Shown here in pieces: positions 30,975 to 39,087 of a DNA stretch of 64,000 nt (the stretch's first letter is position 1; the number at the start of each line of letters is the position of its first letter). The position numbers and the translations under genes were made by a program. Source of the stretch: Gonocerus acuteangulatus (lineage: Eukaryota > Arthropoda > Insecta > Hemiptera > Coreidae); assembly GCA_946811695.1 (NCBI GenBank), contig OX328125.1:107302470-107366469 (forward strand), written 5' to 3'. The notes beneath the pieces are model-generated. The model was not told the DNA's origin and made no database searches. It saw nothing but the letters and a program-made list of their open reading frames with translations.

Positions 30975-33810
30975 CTATATAAATAACTTGATTAATTCAT
31001 ATTAGATTTCACTTGCTTGTTGGGTCTTAGCTCTAAAATGAATACTACCTTCATTGATGGCTTTGAAATTCATTTCTCTTGATAAAATACTTTAATTAAT
31101 GTAAAAAAGGTATATTTTGTAGATCCTAAGTTGAAAACTAAGATGTTCTAAGTAGTTGGTAACAGCTTATTAAGTCTTCAATAGTTTTGTATTTTATATT
31201 ACATTTTTGTTGTGGAAACGTTTCGGCTATAAGCCATTTTCAATCCAATTGTCTGTATGATTTTCCATTATTTTATATATACATTATAATCTTCAGATTA
31301 TGTGCTTGTAAATTTGATATTATTTAATTTGAGGAGGAAATTTCATTTTTTTTTTATAAAATTGTATGGTTCATGTCCCTATTATTTCATGGATGATATT
31401 ATTATTACCTCAATTATTACATATTATTTTATATATTTGAGTCTGCTTCTGTAACGGAGGACTAGATGTGCAAGACTAGTAAAAAAGGTATTTGTATTTC
31501 CAATATCTCCTCTTGTCTTTCCTGTCTTTTTCTTTGAATCCAAAATCACAAGGTAATGGTACTGTTCTCCTTAACCCTCAACCAGTCGCACCTTGTTATG
31601 CAACAAAGTTCTCTAAAGGTAGATCCGTAGAAGACTAGTCCGCAGCAGACAGAGCATCCACAATGGATGGATCGGATTTATTTCGACGACTGCGTGCACA
31701 GGTATGGAGCATCCGCAACGGACGGATCATATTTATTTGTAAAGTAAACAATGAATCTTAATATTTTATCTAAAATTTATTGGTAGGCCTTAAAATAATC
31801 TGATAACATTTATTGCCTCAATGCAGCGATGAAGGTACTTCAAACAATTTCTATTATTACCTTTTAAGAATCGTTTAATGTATGCCTACATAAATGAAAT
31901 TATTAAAATAGAGGGATTGTTATAAGTACTTACTGGGCTGGTTCATCCTCCTTCCTATCTCTTCTCAAATATTGTCCCTGCTTTGTTGATTACTGTATTG
32001 AGGGTTTCTCAAATTATATAATTCTTCATACTCTTCCATGATAACATTTAATTCAGCTGCATCCATCTCAAGTAAGAATGTATGTGTAGTAAGAACAGTG
32101 GTTAACAATAGACTGAAGATAACAATCAGATCCTTATGGAGAAGAAGGAGGGGGGGGCATATTTATGGAATTCCTGTGACCGCGTATACTGCGTATGGGT
32201 GATTCGGAATCCTTGCCCCTTCTCGGATTCTCGTCGGCATTGCTGATGCCCGATACGGATGCGGATATGTGTGCGCAGACCCATTGAAACCAGTCTACTA
32301 ATCAGATTCAGAAAATCCAATCAATTCGATGCGTGTGAATGTTCCGTCCGATATGGACCAGTGCGTGTTTACCTTAAGTTTTTACTGTCCATCTCTTCAT
32401 GATGGAATAATTAAGCTTAGGAAATGAGATGATCCTTGCTTATTAAATCTTGAAAATTTGTGTACTTGCACCTATAGTCGAGTATGGACTTACATATACA
32501 AACTTTATATATAAATATTAAATGATTAAATTTATTATTTGAGATTTCTTTGATGCAGGAAACAGTAACCAAACATCAATTTATGGCCAAAGAAGCAGCT
32601 GTTTTGAAGAAGGATCCGTTCTGGCCAGAAATTGAAAGCAGATTTGTAAAAATAGATTCTGCACCAACTCTCGCCACCGAACATAGAGCTCGGGAGAAAA
32701 AATGCTTGTTGGAAGAAAAAAGGAAAAAACAAGCCCAAGACGAGAAAGAATTGTATGCAGAAGTAATGAAGGTATGATTGCAATATTTTCTAAATTCTCA
32801 TTTTATTATATCAATGCTTGGGATCTATCCACCCAGTTCTATCCCCAATTCATGAAGGAAAGTTAGAATTACTTTACATTAACTTATGTAGATGCTTTCT
32901 GCTACAATAGAAATTATTTATTATCATTTATACATATTAATTATTAATCATAAAATAAAATTGATAACAAAATTATCATTAATCGCTAGTGAAACATGCC
33001 CAATTCTCTAGTAAAATATGGGTAAATCTCTAGTAAAACATTGCTAAATTTCTAGACGTCTAAACGTTCCTAAATCTCTACTAGATTAACTTTAATTGCT
33101 AGTAAAACATGAGTAAATCTCTAGTAAAACATGCCAAATCTTTAGTAAAATGTGCCTCAATCACGATTAAAACATTGTTCAATCTCTAGTAAAATGTGGC
33201 TAAATCACTAGTAAAACATGCCTATACCTCTAGGAAACTTGCTAAATCATGAGTAAAACGTTGCTAAATCTCTAGCAAAACGTGCCTAAGTCACAAGTAA
33301 AACATTGTTAAATCTCTTGTAAAAGTTGCCTAAATCTCTAGTAATACGTTGCTAAATCTGTAGCAAAACTTACCTAAATCTCTAGTAAAGCATTGTTTAA
33401 TCTCTAGCAAAATGTGCCTAAATCACGAGTAAAACATTGCTAATTCTCTATCAAAATATGTCTAAATCTTTAGTAAAAAATGTGTAAATATCTAGTAAAA
33501 CATGCTTAATCTTTAGTAAAACATGTCTAAATCACTGGTAAAATATTGCTAAATCTCTTACAAAACGTGCCCAAATCTCAAGAAAAACATTGCTAAATCT
33601 CTAGTAAAGTATGCACAAATCTCCAAGTGAATAATTGCTACATGAAAACATCTCTCGTAAATAGGATCTTGTTTATTCCTAGTGAATTTAATCCAGTTCA
33701 GATTCCAATGTAAATGTATTTAAATATTTTTCCCTTTTCAGGCCGAACGAGAACTTCTCCGCGAGTTGAGGAAAGCAAGAGAGTTTAAAGCTACATCTAT
33801 AAAGAAGTAG
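13041..33810 (+). CDS. TPX2: TPX2-like spindle assembly factor, 11 exons, complete
   Basis: TPX2 nucleates spindle microtubules and activates Aurora A kinase in mitosis. Exons: 13041-13137, 13828-13984, 18605-18729, 23447-23531, 24410-24521, 26870-26947, 27378-27494, 28625-28801, 29349-29465, 32559-32771, 33742-33810. All junctions are GT..AG with matching phase; the product is 448 aa, stop TAG. The N-terminus has [11 protein letters not shown], like the Aurora-A-binding YSYDAPSDFI of vertebrates. The middle has [10 protein letters not shown], like the vertebrate IVKPFNL motif. The C-terminal half has TPX2-repeat motifs: [47 protein letters not shown], then [20 protein letters not shown] and [19 protein letters not shown]. 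It is much shorter than human TPX2 (747 aa), and ends where the human Eg5-binding tail begins. The start ATG has CGCAAA before it, and exon 1 splices in phase. Introns hold most of the mobile DNA. Drosophila mei-38 is an alternative family name. Confidence 0.88.
14060..14235 (+). mobile_element. SINE family A copy in TPX2 intron 2
   Basis: GGGCTAGTGGCTAACACTGT (A-box region), GGTTCGATTCCCATCGGCGG (B box), the shared body TTTTCTCATCTCATGGCTCG and a tail of CCATAAAAAAACCCAAAAAA. Same orientation as TPX2. Confidence 0.75.
14413..15177. mobile_element. TTAA-flanked inverted-repeat element (piggyBac-like)
   Basis: Ends CCTCTTAACGGGCA and TGCCCGTTAAAAGG are inverted repeats, directly flanked by TTAA at 14409-14412 and 15178-15181. 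The undisturbed target, ATACAGAATTAATAAACAGA on the opposite strand, is present in the related repeat near 16935-16965. Subterminal CAAGGGCCGCTTGAGCGGCC at the left and CAAGGGCCACTCAAGCGGCC at the right share a motif. A T run occupies 14888-14953. No transposase: a non-autonomous element. Confidence 0.75.
15990..16262 (-). pseudogene. Penelope-type GIY-YIG endonuclease remnant
   Basis: The minus strand encodes [20 protein letters not shown] followed by [20 protein letters not shown], then [24 protein letters not shown]. This is the GIY-YIG nuclease found at the C-terminus of Penelope-like retroelements: a C-x-Y-x-V-x-C start, YIGET, an R..QH..A block, and the late His followed by F..T.IL. The reverse transcriptase that should precede it (at higher coordinates) is gone. 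The plus-strand reading in this interval is a shadow. Confidence 0.75.
17281..17460 (+). mobile_element. tRNA-derived SINE, family C
   Basis: GGGGACGAGGTTAGCTCAGT GGTAGAGCACTC is a well-preserved tRNA A-box head, and GGTTCAAAACCC a B box. The body ACTAAAGAATTTTTCTTCTA GTG and the tail TTAATTTAATTAATAATGGG TACC recur, inverted, at 51.53-51.70 kb and in part at 28.95 kb. It is dispersed and has a non-tRNA body, hence a SINE. Confidence 0.8.
17461..18604. other. TPX2 intron 2, distal part; one open stretch of unknown origin
   Basis: Mostly unique AT-rich sequence. The plus strand from 17700 to 18071 is open except for one TAA at 17922-17924. It reads [20 protein letters not shown] near its start and [20 protein letters not shown] after the stop. 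I do not recognise the protein. It could be an old pseudogene or transposon fragment. The branch/acceptor region for exon 3 is at the end of this interval. Confidence 0.35.
19188..22073 (+). CDS. R2-like LINE polyprotein (reverse transcriptase plus restriction-like endonuclease)
   Basis: One open frame of 961 codons encoding a site-specific-type non-LTR retrotransposon protein. It has a C2H2 zinc finger at residues 20-41 (C20, C23, H36, H41). The reverse transcriptase spans about residues 250-560, with [46 protein letters not shown] and the catalytic FADD at 478-481. A CCHC motif ([20 protein letters not shown]) begins near 785, followed by a restriction-like endonuclease with RFADIVAF and ILDPT around 847-866. 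FADD, and not YADD, as well as domain order, fit the R2 and relatives (R2/R8/R4-type) lineage. The ORF has no stops, so this copy may be recent. It lies in TPX2 intron 3 and not in 28S rDNA, the classical R2 site. Two truncated relatives lie at 12.3 and 41.5 kb. Confidence 0.9.
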   Translation: MQALENMELNESSTSGRVVCHICQLSFKNSRGLKTHSAKKHWKEANQEKLKFLLKSENVGKRSQMINASKELTKVEVDKWAETMKNILKNISKFNPSEFDDKIKCFLAFLRELNSLLPGPKHPAIRYYKMRKKKGGQGKDKGASEVSNPQRANKAARAKRREQYDYEVAQYNYYNRRKKVMQHVLNADAPKQCPIKVNELEKHYQNVLGTCNSQVRPTYDNLLPNPNLNKIDLKSVHRAIKSMSLDPSPGPDGVLVRTLKAVDVSHIIRDIIEILLKTSYVPESLRQRRTVLIYKGKGLASDVSSWRPVTVYSVLRRIIEKVLDQELRQQISFHSCQRGFIRGLPGAHVNARIIDGVLKTCKIRRDDCVVAFLDVSAAFDNVGHAHIIKTLEGKGVSTDLRNIIASFLSNNKIQIQMGINKTNFIDVKRGVPQGGPLSPTLFIAAIDHLYREICDPTFANRYGYEVNKNLDRVILTGFADDQAVTASSKQHAERVVNVIVRTFKEIGLIINPTKSMAIVVEKVVLSKDELSLENGENIESVSENDQLKYLGCSFTSELTFKDDSVRKLAENLKLLTSSNLLKPDQKLNVINQYIFPSLVYPFQTIPLIKLPQTLLEGVDVIIRRSVKAIIGLPANSCNSMFYAPRRYRGLGLLRCLWEAPLQHWSISRKLDGVCDQLFQSFFDYNQEMLECAKRLGIPEEEATNNQNIKQLRQNLREQSFTDWTNSKWQGIGVRHFKDCPKTNKFIYDKEILSGSEWINALKLNMNYAPLRAVPGISSEPRDVGLLCRRCGKEKETPAHVLGSCDHNMLLVTRRHNNVKHSLMALLKEQGYECFEEVFSIHDEGSTRFADIVAFKRNAKTALILDPTIRYEGNDDKQAKKIHLEKQATYDKCVTYYKEKFQESFGLKEYRVQGLWFGSRGTIPKETAACLKETGISEEQLGIIAESILVDSLAIIQNHIYG
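22074..22390 (+). mobile_element. 3' UTR of the R2-like LINE
   Basis: Non-coding tail after the TGA stop. AGCAACCCAATATAATTGGG CAACTAAAC near 22312 and the final AATAAAGTTTTTCTCTGC are conserved with the 12.7-kb copy, and in part with the 41.8-kb copy (GCAACCGAATGTAATTGGGC AACC). AACCCAAT-N-ATTGGG forms a small inverted repeat. The precise 3' junction and target duplication were not resolved. Confidence 0.65.
22456..22984. mobile_element. TTAA element, family X, degraded
   Basis: TTAA at 22452-22455 is followed by GGGGTAATGTAGTATCCTG. The interior carries AAATTTGATGCTGATCGGGT, AAATTGAAGGCGC, GAGAAAAACGGCTTTAAAGG and CACTCTTGGACATCATTTTT, which match the better copies at 35.8 and 57.8 kb. The right end, CAAGGTAGTATTGTTAG, is damaged. 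An unrelated repeat end (family Y) lies inside at about 22622-22665. Confidence 0.55.
23077..23336. mobile_element. Short inverted-repeat element, family Y
   Basis: Left end ATCGATACAAATGAAAAATA TCGAATGTG, right end the inverse, CACATTCGATACTTTGCATT TGTATCGA. A second copy is at 52.68-52.96 kb and a solo end at 22.62 kb. About 260 bp and non-coding; the superfamily is unknown. Confidence 0.55.
23690..24205. mobile_element. Foldback element in TPX2 intron 4
   Basis: The left arm has GGCTGAGAGAGGTCAGGCAA GGGAG then ATTTATCAATACTTAGCC; the right arm has the same blocks inverted (AGTATTGATAAATATTAAAC and CTTATCTAACCTCTCAAAGC). The loop has CTGTTCAAATAGATGGTTAG, which matches, inverted, the element at 36.7-37.3 kb. 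The long ORF here is a by-product; no homology is seen. Confidence 0.55.
24996..25107. repeat. (TA)n microsatellite
   Basis: Two TA tracts separated by AAAGTTTCC, with the longer tract of about 70 bases at 25037-25107. AAACTTTATA and TATAAAGTTTCC make a short inverted pair around the first tract. ORFs here are artefacts of the repeat. Confidence 0.95.
25108..25519. mobile_element. Inverted-repeat element between TA tracts
   Basis: Left end GGGAAGGTGTTGTACCTTTG ACC, right end the inverse of GAGAAGGTGTTGTACCTCTG ACC. TA tracts flank it on both sides, consistent with a TA-targeting (Tc1/mariner-type) non-autonomous element. An internal GTGGTCAAAGGTACAAAATA repeats the TIR motif. Confidence 0.6.
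25542..26726. mobile_element. Possible solo LTR
   Basis: A 1.18-kb block begins TGTGGTGTTTTGC and ends CATTACA, between two TA tracts. It has a GC-richer centre (26.1-26.4 kb), and CCCTTTTTATAGGCG could be a promoter-like site. No second copy, primer-binding site or clear target duplication is visible, so the TG..CA ends could be coincidence. ORFs inside show no homology I recognise. Confidence 0.25.
26727..26775. repeat. (TA)n microsatellite
   Basis: Uninterrupted TA tract of about 48 bases in TPX2 intron 5, immediately 3' of the possible solo LTR. Confidence 0.9.
27070..27225 (-). mobile_element. SINE family A copy in TPX2 intron 6
   Basis: The minus strand reads GGGGTCTCCTGTGGTCTAAT GGCTAGCGCC, has the B box GGTTCGATTCCC, the body GGCAGGAATTTTCTCATCCC and an A-rich end. 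It is antisense to TPX2. A copy at 37.4 kb is nearly identical in the head. Confidence 0.85.
27603..28225. repeat. Tandem duplications in TPX2 intron 7
   Basis: An 80-bp block (AAAAGATATATTTATTTATT...GAGAGGAGCTCCTCC) occurs twice, 114 bp apart. It is followed by about 3.4 copies of a 116-122-bp unit beginning CACCAGCTCCCAG (at 27821, 27943, 28059 and 28175) and containing TTAACTTCATTTTGAGTATG and CTTATGATGCAATC. Parts of the unit resemble 36.63-36.70 kb. Non-coding. Confidence 0.8.
28226..28624. other. TPX2 intron 7, remainder
   Basis: Unique AT-rich intron up to the exon 8 acceptor TTTTTTTGTTCTAG. Nothing recognised. Confidence 0.4.
28948..29010 (-). mobile_element. SINE family C fragment
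   Basis: CGTTAGTGCTTGTTCGGGAT TTGAACTCAG corresponds to the inverted B-box half of the family C SINE at 51.6 kb. Only about 60 bp remain. Confidence 0.55.
29466..32558. other. TPX2 intron 9: repeats and unique DNA
   Basis: A 3.1-kb intron. 29.75-30.2 kb has diverged short motifs such as ACGAATGTG and TTCGATAC, recalling family Y ends. 30.41-30.50 kb is a SINE tail. Near 31.21 kb the minus strand reads GGCTTATAGCCGAAACGTTT C, similar to the Penelope-type block. 31.6-31.75 kb has a doublet around GAGCATCC(A/G)CAA(T/C)GGA. T runs are at 30288-30310, 30678-30696 and 30945-30974. No exon-like coding segment is seen. Confidence 0.4.
30412..30502 (-). mobile_element. SINE family B fragment (3' end)
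   Basis: AACTATGAATTTTAGGACGG GTTATCTATAGGTTACTACC preceded by ATTTATTTAAATTTTAACGT is the inverted 3' end of the family B SINE. Confidence 0.7.
32990..33620. repeat. Minisatellite, about 22-bp unit, in the last TPX2 intron
   Basis: Roughly 27 diverged units approximating CTAAATCTCTAGTAAAACATTG. The spacing is regular but the units vary at many positions, so this is a minisatellite and not a CRISPR-like array with unique spacers. Confidence 0.85.
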
Positions 33811-33917
33811 AAATTGATAGATTTGATCGAAATATGTAAATATCATTAGGAATTATGATGAAGAATATCTCTACATCAATATCTTGTCATATTTTATAAA
33901 TTCTACAGTATATGTAT

Positions 33918-33923
33918 AATAAA
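33918..33923 (+). terminator. TPX2 polyadenylation signal
   Basis: AATAAA 108 bp downstream of the TPX2 stop codon; this is the first canonical signal on the plus strand after the stop. A T/G-containing stretch (AATGTCTTCTGTATTTAATG TTTGC) follows, as expected for the cleavage region. Confidence 0.6.
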
Positions 33924-34579
33924 ATAATGTCTTCTGTATTTAATGTTTGCATTTTAGAATTGGTGGGAGTGCAGCTGGAGAAAATATAATATATCTTTAG
34001 GAGTATGTTATTCTCAATCAATCTTTATTTTCCATCTAATCTTTCATATCTGGTTTCAATTTCTATCCAATCTTAGTTTAAAAAAAAAGAACTTGTGATG
34101 TCCTGATATTCCAGGAGTTGTTATATAGCAGTGGAAAAAATTAAAAGAGAATTATTTTATTTTGAGCCAATAATTGCCTTCTTCATTACTATGTTAACAA
34201 TTGATATGTAATATATAAGCGAGCCACCACTAATTTAATAAATAAATTGGCAAGAGGAAGTATTTTAAAAACATATTTTCTATTTATAATTTTTTAAATC
34301 TGCATATTAATATTGTTTTGAGAATATATTTGGTCTGCCATTGTAATAGATACTCTAGAAATATGCTTTTTTTTAGACTTGTAAGAAGCGGATACAGCTC
34401 ATCCAACATTCCCTAGTTAGTATGTATTCTTTCTTTCCTTTGCAACTATTTTGGCTAGAAAGAATCAATGCAGAATTGATTTTTACAAATCTCCTTTGAA
34501 TCCTAAAGAGAACAGATCTTCAAGTCAGCAGGCTTTCTAGTTATCCTCGAGAGGAATACAAATTATTAAAAACTAGTTA
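33924..34579. other. Intergenic between TPX2 and the inverted-repeat element
   Basis: Unique AT-rich sequence with no recognised coding or repeat feature. Confidence 0.4.
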
Positions 34580-34853
34580 TAGTCGGAGAGCTGGTAATAC
34601 ATTTTTCATGGTGTTTTATGCACCTTGAAATTTTGCTATAATGTACCTCTTGGGTTAATAAGAATGTATATATGTGTTCCCTGGACATACCTTGGAACAC
34701 CAGGTACTGCGCATAGGGGAAAGGTGCAAAACAATATTGCCCAGAAATAGTGTTTTATTCAGAAGCCAACTATCATTAATGTAAAATAATTGCAAATTAA
34801 GGCAATTTTACAATGAATAATAAACAAGGCAGACACTTTTAAGGATGTTAAAA

Positions 34854-34885
<32 letters not shown>

Positions 34886-35500
34886 AAGAAAGAAACAAAG
34901 AACCAAGTTTTTATTTTTAATAATAAATGAAGTGAGTTATTCATGCTGTGATTTAAATAGCGTCTTCAATAAACATATTCGAAAAGAATTACAGAAAGGC
35001 AGAAACTTTTGTGGGGTTTAATTATCAGGAAACATAAAAATAAATGTTGCCTATGATAGACTCCAATACACTGTTTGAAACCGTATGAGAGAATGAGAGC
35101 ACCGCATAGTTGTGGTTCTTCCCTGCGCTCTCATTGGTTCTTGCTTACATGATCTTGTACAGCTGTCCCGGTTTAAATGGCAGCGCAAATAAAACTCTCA
35201 TTTAATATTAGAACAACAACAATTAAGTTTTTTTTACATGTTATACTCCTTAAAAGTGTCTGCCTTATTTATTATTCATTGTAAAATTGTCGTAATTTCA
35301 CATTATACGTAGTTGGCTTCTAAAAATACTCTATTTTTGGGAAATATTTTTTTGCACCTTCCCCAATGCACAGTACCTGGTGTTCCAAGGTATGTCCAGG
35401 AAATTCATTAAATACCTTCTTTACAACCCAAGAGGTACATTATAGCAAAATTTCAAGGTGCATAACACTTCATGAAACTTGTTACTGGCTCTCAGGCTAT
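34580..35500. mobile_element. Long inverted-repeat element, about 0.9 kb
   Basis: The outer parts mirror each other over more than 250 bp per arm: ATGCACCTTGAAATTTTGCT with the inverse of AGCAAAATTTCAAGGTGCAT; GACATACCTTGGAACACCAG with its inverse; TGTAAAATTG and CATTGTAAAATTGTCG; CAGACACTTTTAAGGA with its inverse. A 28-base A run lies at 34857-34884. No transposase ORF. Exact ends and target duplication are unclear. Confidence 0.7.
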
Positions 35501-35781
35501 TAGATAATATAAGATTAGCTAGCATCATTACTATTTTTTTTTTTAACAATTGTTTTTGCCTGTTCATATTTTTGTTGTGACTTTAATCTTCAAAATTTTA
35601 TTACTAAGAGTTTAATTAACATAGCCTTTTATTAAAATGAAAATTGCAAACATTAAAGTGTTTTATAATGAATTACTTTACTATATGATGTTAAATGTTT
35701 TATTAGATAATATAAAATTTGTTGTATATAATTATTCTTCATATTTTTTTCCTGTATTCCTAGAGCAGTCGACCATGTTAA

Positions 35782-36619
35782 GGGGTAATACTACCTTGTG
35801 TGATCAAAAACATAGTCATTTTCTTGAATTTATAACAAATAAATCAATATTTTTCAATTCATTATATCAATTTTTTTATTTGGGATGTTAAAATATCCAA
35901 CAAAAATTAGTATCAATTCTTTGAAAAAAAAATGGCGATGCTGTGTCTGAAGAATGGAAACCCTCTTTTTTCATGGACGATAGTCTGCAGGCAGCAATTT
36001 TTAATCTAGAACGAAAAACTAAAATTATTTCAAAAGAAAAAGGTAAAATCTAGTAAAGTACGTAGGATTTTGAAGAAATATTAAGTGTTTCGAAAATGGT
36101 GGACAATTGTTCATTTTATATTAAAAAATCCGTTGCAAATCGGTCATAAAATCGTTATAATTCAATGAATTGAAAACATCCTGCATACTTTACTAGCAAA
36201 TATCATTAGGAAGCTGCAGTTAAAATTTGAAGTTGGTCGGTCAAAAATTGAAGATGCCAGAGTATCGCCCGATTTGAAAAACATTGTTTTGAGAAAACGA
36301 CTTTAAAGTTTAATGTCCTTAGATGTTCAATTTTTTCCTATTTAATTTTTTTTCATACTTTCTTGTAATAAAAATTAAAAAAAAAATAGGTTTTAATTTG
36401 GAACAAAAAAAAAACTTAACTATTAAAAAGGGACCAATCGAAGCTCGCTCAAAAAATTATCTTCAAATCAGCATCGCGTTCACTGGGAAAATCGTATTTT
36501 TTCCCATTTAAAAACTTTTTCTTTACATAAACACTCTTGGATATGATTTTGGATTAGTCAAGGAAGAATTTTATCCCATAAAAAAATGGTAACAAAAAAT
36601 TACAAGGCAGTATTTACCC
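35782..36619. mobile_element. TTAA element, family X, best copy
   Basis: TTAA at 35778-35781 and 36620-36623 flank an 838-bp element. It starts GGGGTAATACTACCTTGT and ends ACAAGGCAGTATTTACCC, an imperfect inverted repeat. It lacks the SINE found in the copy at 57.8 kb, so it shows the empty SINE site (GGGATGTTAAAATATCCAAC). There is no transposase. TTAA targeting suggests a piggyBac-type origin. Confidence 0.7.
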
Positions 36620-36729
36620 TTAAATAAATTCTCACTTCATTTTGGGCGTGTTTCACCCTATCTAACCTATAGGCTGCCTATAATGGAATCAACCGGTATC
36701 ACCTTACCTTTAATTGTAGAGTCTGTTGT

Positions 36730-37265
36730 GTTCATGGATCTGTCTGATTTGTCGCTTATACGGCAGTAGTTGTCCTCTGAAGGCAGGCGATATAATTTAT
36801 GCCTGTTCTGAGAAACAAATGAGGAACAGAGGTTCGGTAGGAGCTTCGGGATACTACAACCTAGTTACACACCAGGTAGCTATAGGAAAGGAATAGCTGC
36901 CTGAATCTTTACTGCCAATTTTCTACCGGGAATATAGGCCAAGCCCTTTTCCCTCCATCTAACCATCTGTTTGAATAGGCAACCTTATAGTTATAATTGT
37001 TTTCCGCCTTAGCTTTGGCTAAGGATTGATAAATATTAAACACTATCTCCCTTGCCTGACCTCATAAAGCCTTTTCTAGCCCTAAATGAGACATAATCAT
37101 TTTTTATAGTTTCACATAGCCTGTTGTTCCTTGAAATGGGAATTTGCCAACGGCTGACATGTCGGGAATAACTCACAAGCATGATTTGAACTGTTCCATC
37201 TAACTGAACAGGCTATATATAGTTCCACACCAGGTAGCAGTAGGAAAGGAATGGCTACCTGGTTA
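36730..37265. mobile_element. Relative of the 23.7-kb foldback element
   Basis: CTACCGGGAATATAGGCCAA, CCATCTAACCATCTGTTTGA, TTGATAAATATTAAACACTA and CTTGCCTGACCTCATAAAGC match blocks of the element at 23.69-24.2 kb. CACACCAGGTAGC(T/A)(A/G)TAGGAAAGGAAT occurs twice. No coding sequence. Confidence 0.5.
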
Positions 37266-37445
37266 ACACACGAGGCAATAGTGCAGGAGGCATACGTCTA
37301 GTTAGCACAGCAGTGCAGAGGCAGAGGACATCACCTAATCGAAAATTACTTCAGAATCTTTTTTGTAGAGCATTTAGTAAGCTTTTGAATGGTAACCTTG
37401 CGCTTACCAAGATTCCCAACCCTTTTCGAGATATTAAGGAAAATA

Positions 37446-37608
37446 GGGGTCTCCCGTGGTCTAATGGCTAGCGCCTTGGATTCATAAGCGGGAGATGGTG
37501 GGTTCAATTCCCAACCTCCGGCAGGAATTTTATCATCCCACGGCTCGCTGGTAAAATTCCTCGCTACACCCTGGATGTCGGCGCTAATGACCTAGATGTA
37601 GATGCGCC

Positions 37609-37638
<30 letters not shown>
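37446..37638 (+). mobile_element. SINE family A, full copy with target duplication
   Basis: GGGGTCTCCCGTGGTCTAAT GGCTAGCGCC is the A-box head and GGTTCAATTCCC the B box; the end is an A run of about 27. ATTAAGGAAAATA is duplicated at both sides (about 37433-37445 and 37638-37650). It is the most complete family A copy. Confidence 0.9.
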
Positions 37639-37641
<3 letters not shown>

Positions 37642-37650
37642 AAGGAAAAT

Positions 37651-38283
37651 ATACGAAGTTCCCAAAACTTTTCATGTCTAAAAATAAAATATTTTATTAT
37701 TATTTTATTTAAACCAAAATTTCAACATCTTGATTAATATGAATTTCAAACATCCAGATAATATTTCAACTGAATCCCATCATTCTAAGTACCCAAACCA
37801 AAAACTTTATTCTACAACTATTTTTTTCAAGAACGGTTAAAGCTATTGCCTTAAAAATGGTTTCATTCGTTTTTCTAGGCCAATTAACCTATAAAACAAG
37901 TAATTGCAAGCATAGGAAGTAAGCATAACGATTTTTTTCACATGAATTTCGCTCCAAAAACCATGTTCGATTGGGCGGATTCTGCTGGTTTGCGATTCAG
38001 GTTGCGTCATGATAACTGAAAATCAATATCTGAGTTTAATAGGTTTCTTAACGTGGGAAAACGAATGAAACCATTTTCAAGGTGATATCTGTCAAAGAAC
38101 AGTGATATTTGTACTGTTCATTAATAAAAAAAATAAATAAACCTTTTGCTTTCATTGATGGATAAAAAATGGTGTCTATTGAAAATACATAGACTTTTTG
38201 GAAACTTTGGTTCTCTTGTCCATCTAGTGTCCGTTCTGTTTAAGAATTGATGTACTATCTAGGTGAAATGTGTGAGATTACTA
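37651..38283. other. Intergenic, nothing recognised
   Basis: Unique AT-rich sequence between the SINE and the pogo-like element. AAATGGTTTCATTCGTTTT and AAACGAATGAAACCATTTTC at about 37.86 and 38.06 kb form an inverted pair about 200 bp apart, possibly a small inverted-repeat element. Confidence 0.4.
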
Positions 38284-39085
38284 CAGTGGAGTCTAATTTA
38301 TAGTATAAGTGAGACTTATAGTATATGTCTTATACGATACTCACTTATACGAAACATTCACTTGAAGAATTTTTGGTTCTCTGGCGGAACTCCATTTAAT
38401 CCTGTGTGATGAATCATTCACTTACACGAGATTCAGTCATATGCAATATCCACCTATACGAAATCTAATTTGATCCCCTGGTGTAAATACTATTCAGTTA
38501 TACGAAGAGACAACAGCTTTTCCACGAAATGTTTACAGACTTACCAGTTCTTGGTTCTTCCTTGTGATTCTAGTAATCCAGCTGTGTTCTATGCACTCTC
38601 CTCTGTGTGATCTCCTTCGTTTTTGCACTAATAACACGGGACGTGCCAGTGATTCATCCCCCTCCACTCTCTCGTTTTTTAACTTCTCTATAGTAGTCCT
38701 TTCATTTTTTCAAAATGAGTAAAAAAACAAGAACAAAGGTTTCGCTTGAAGACAAAATAAAAATACTGAAAGAAGTTTATGGCAACCCCAACGAAACAAG
38801 AATAGACATAGCTAAACGGGTGAAATTACCTTTGTCAACCCTAGCAACTATTATATTATTAGATGAAAGGAATCAAGGAGAAATTTGTGATATTGAACTT
38901 GAAAATATAACAATTTACAACATTATCTAACAAAAAAATATCTACAAACAATAAAAATGTGACTTTTTTATGAAGAATTTATTTTATTTTAAAATAGCGA
39001 AACAGTACTATTCAGTTATACGAAATATTCACTTATATGAAACATTTTCCATTCCCCTCACATTCGTATAAGTGAGACTCCACTG
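38284..39085 (+). mobile_element. pogo/Tigger-like deletion derivative
   Basis: Ends CAGTGGAGTCTAA and the inverse of CAGTGGAGTCTCACTTATAC, flanked by TA at 38282-38283 and 39086-39087, as for pogo/Tigger elements. Subterminal CACTTATACGAAAC-type motifs repeat at both ends. The only coding part is the transposase N-terminus (38715-38930). Confidence 0.75.
38715..38930 (+). pseudogene. CENP-B/psq-type DNA-binding fragment of a pogo transposase
   Basis: 71 codons. SLEDKIKILKEVYGNPNETR followed by IDIAKRVKLPLSTLATII is the helix-turn-helix found at the N-terminus of pogo/Tigger transposases and CENP-B. After about residue 50 the similarity stops and the frame ends. The second helix-turn-helix and the DDE domain are deleted, so the fragment could at most bind DNA. 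Confidence 0.7.
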
Positions 39086-39087
39086 TA

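Noticed and set aside
32990..33620. Regular 22-bp repeats resembling a CRISPR array
   Set aside because: Eukaryotic intron, no unique spacers, units vary continuously; a minisatellite.
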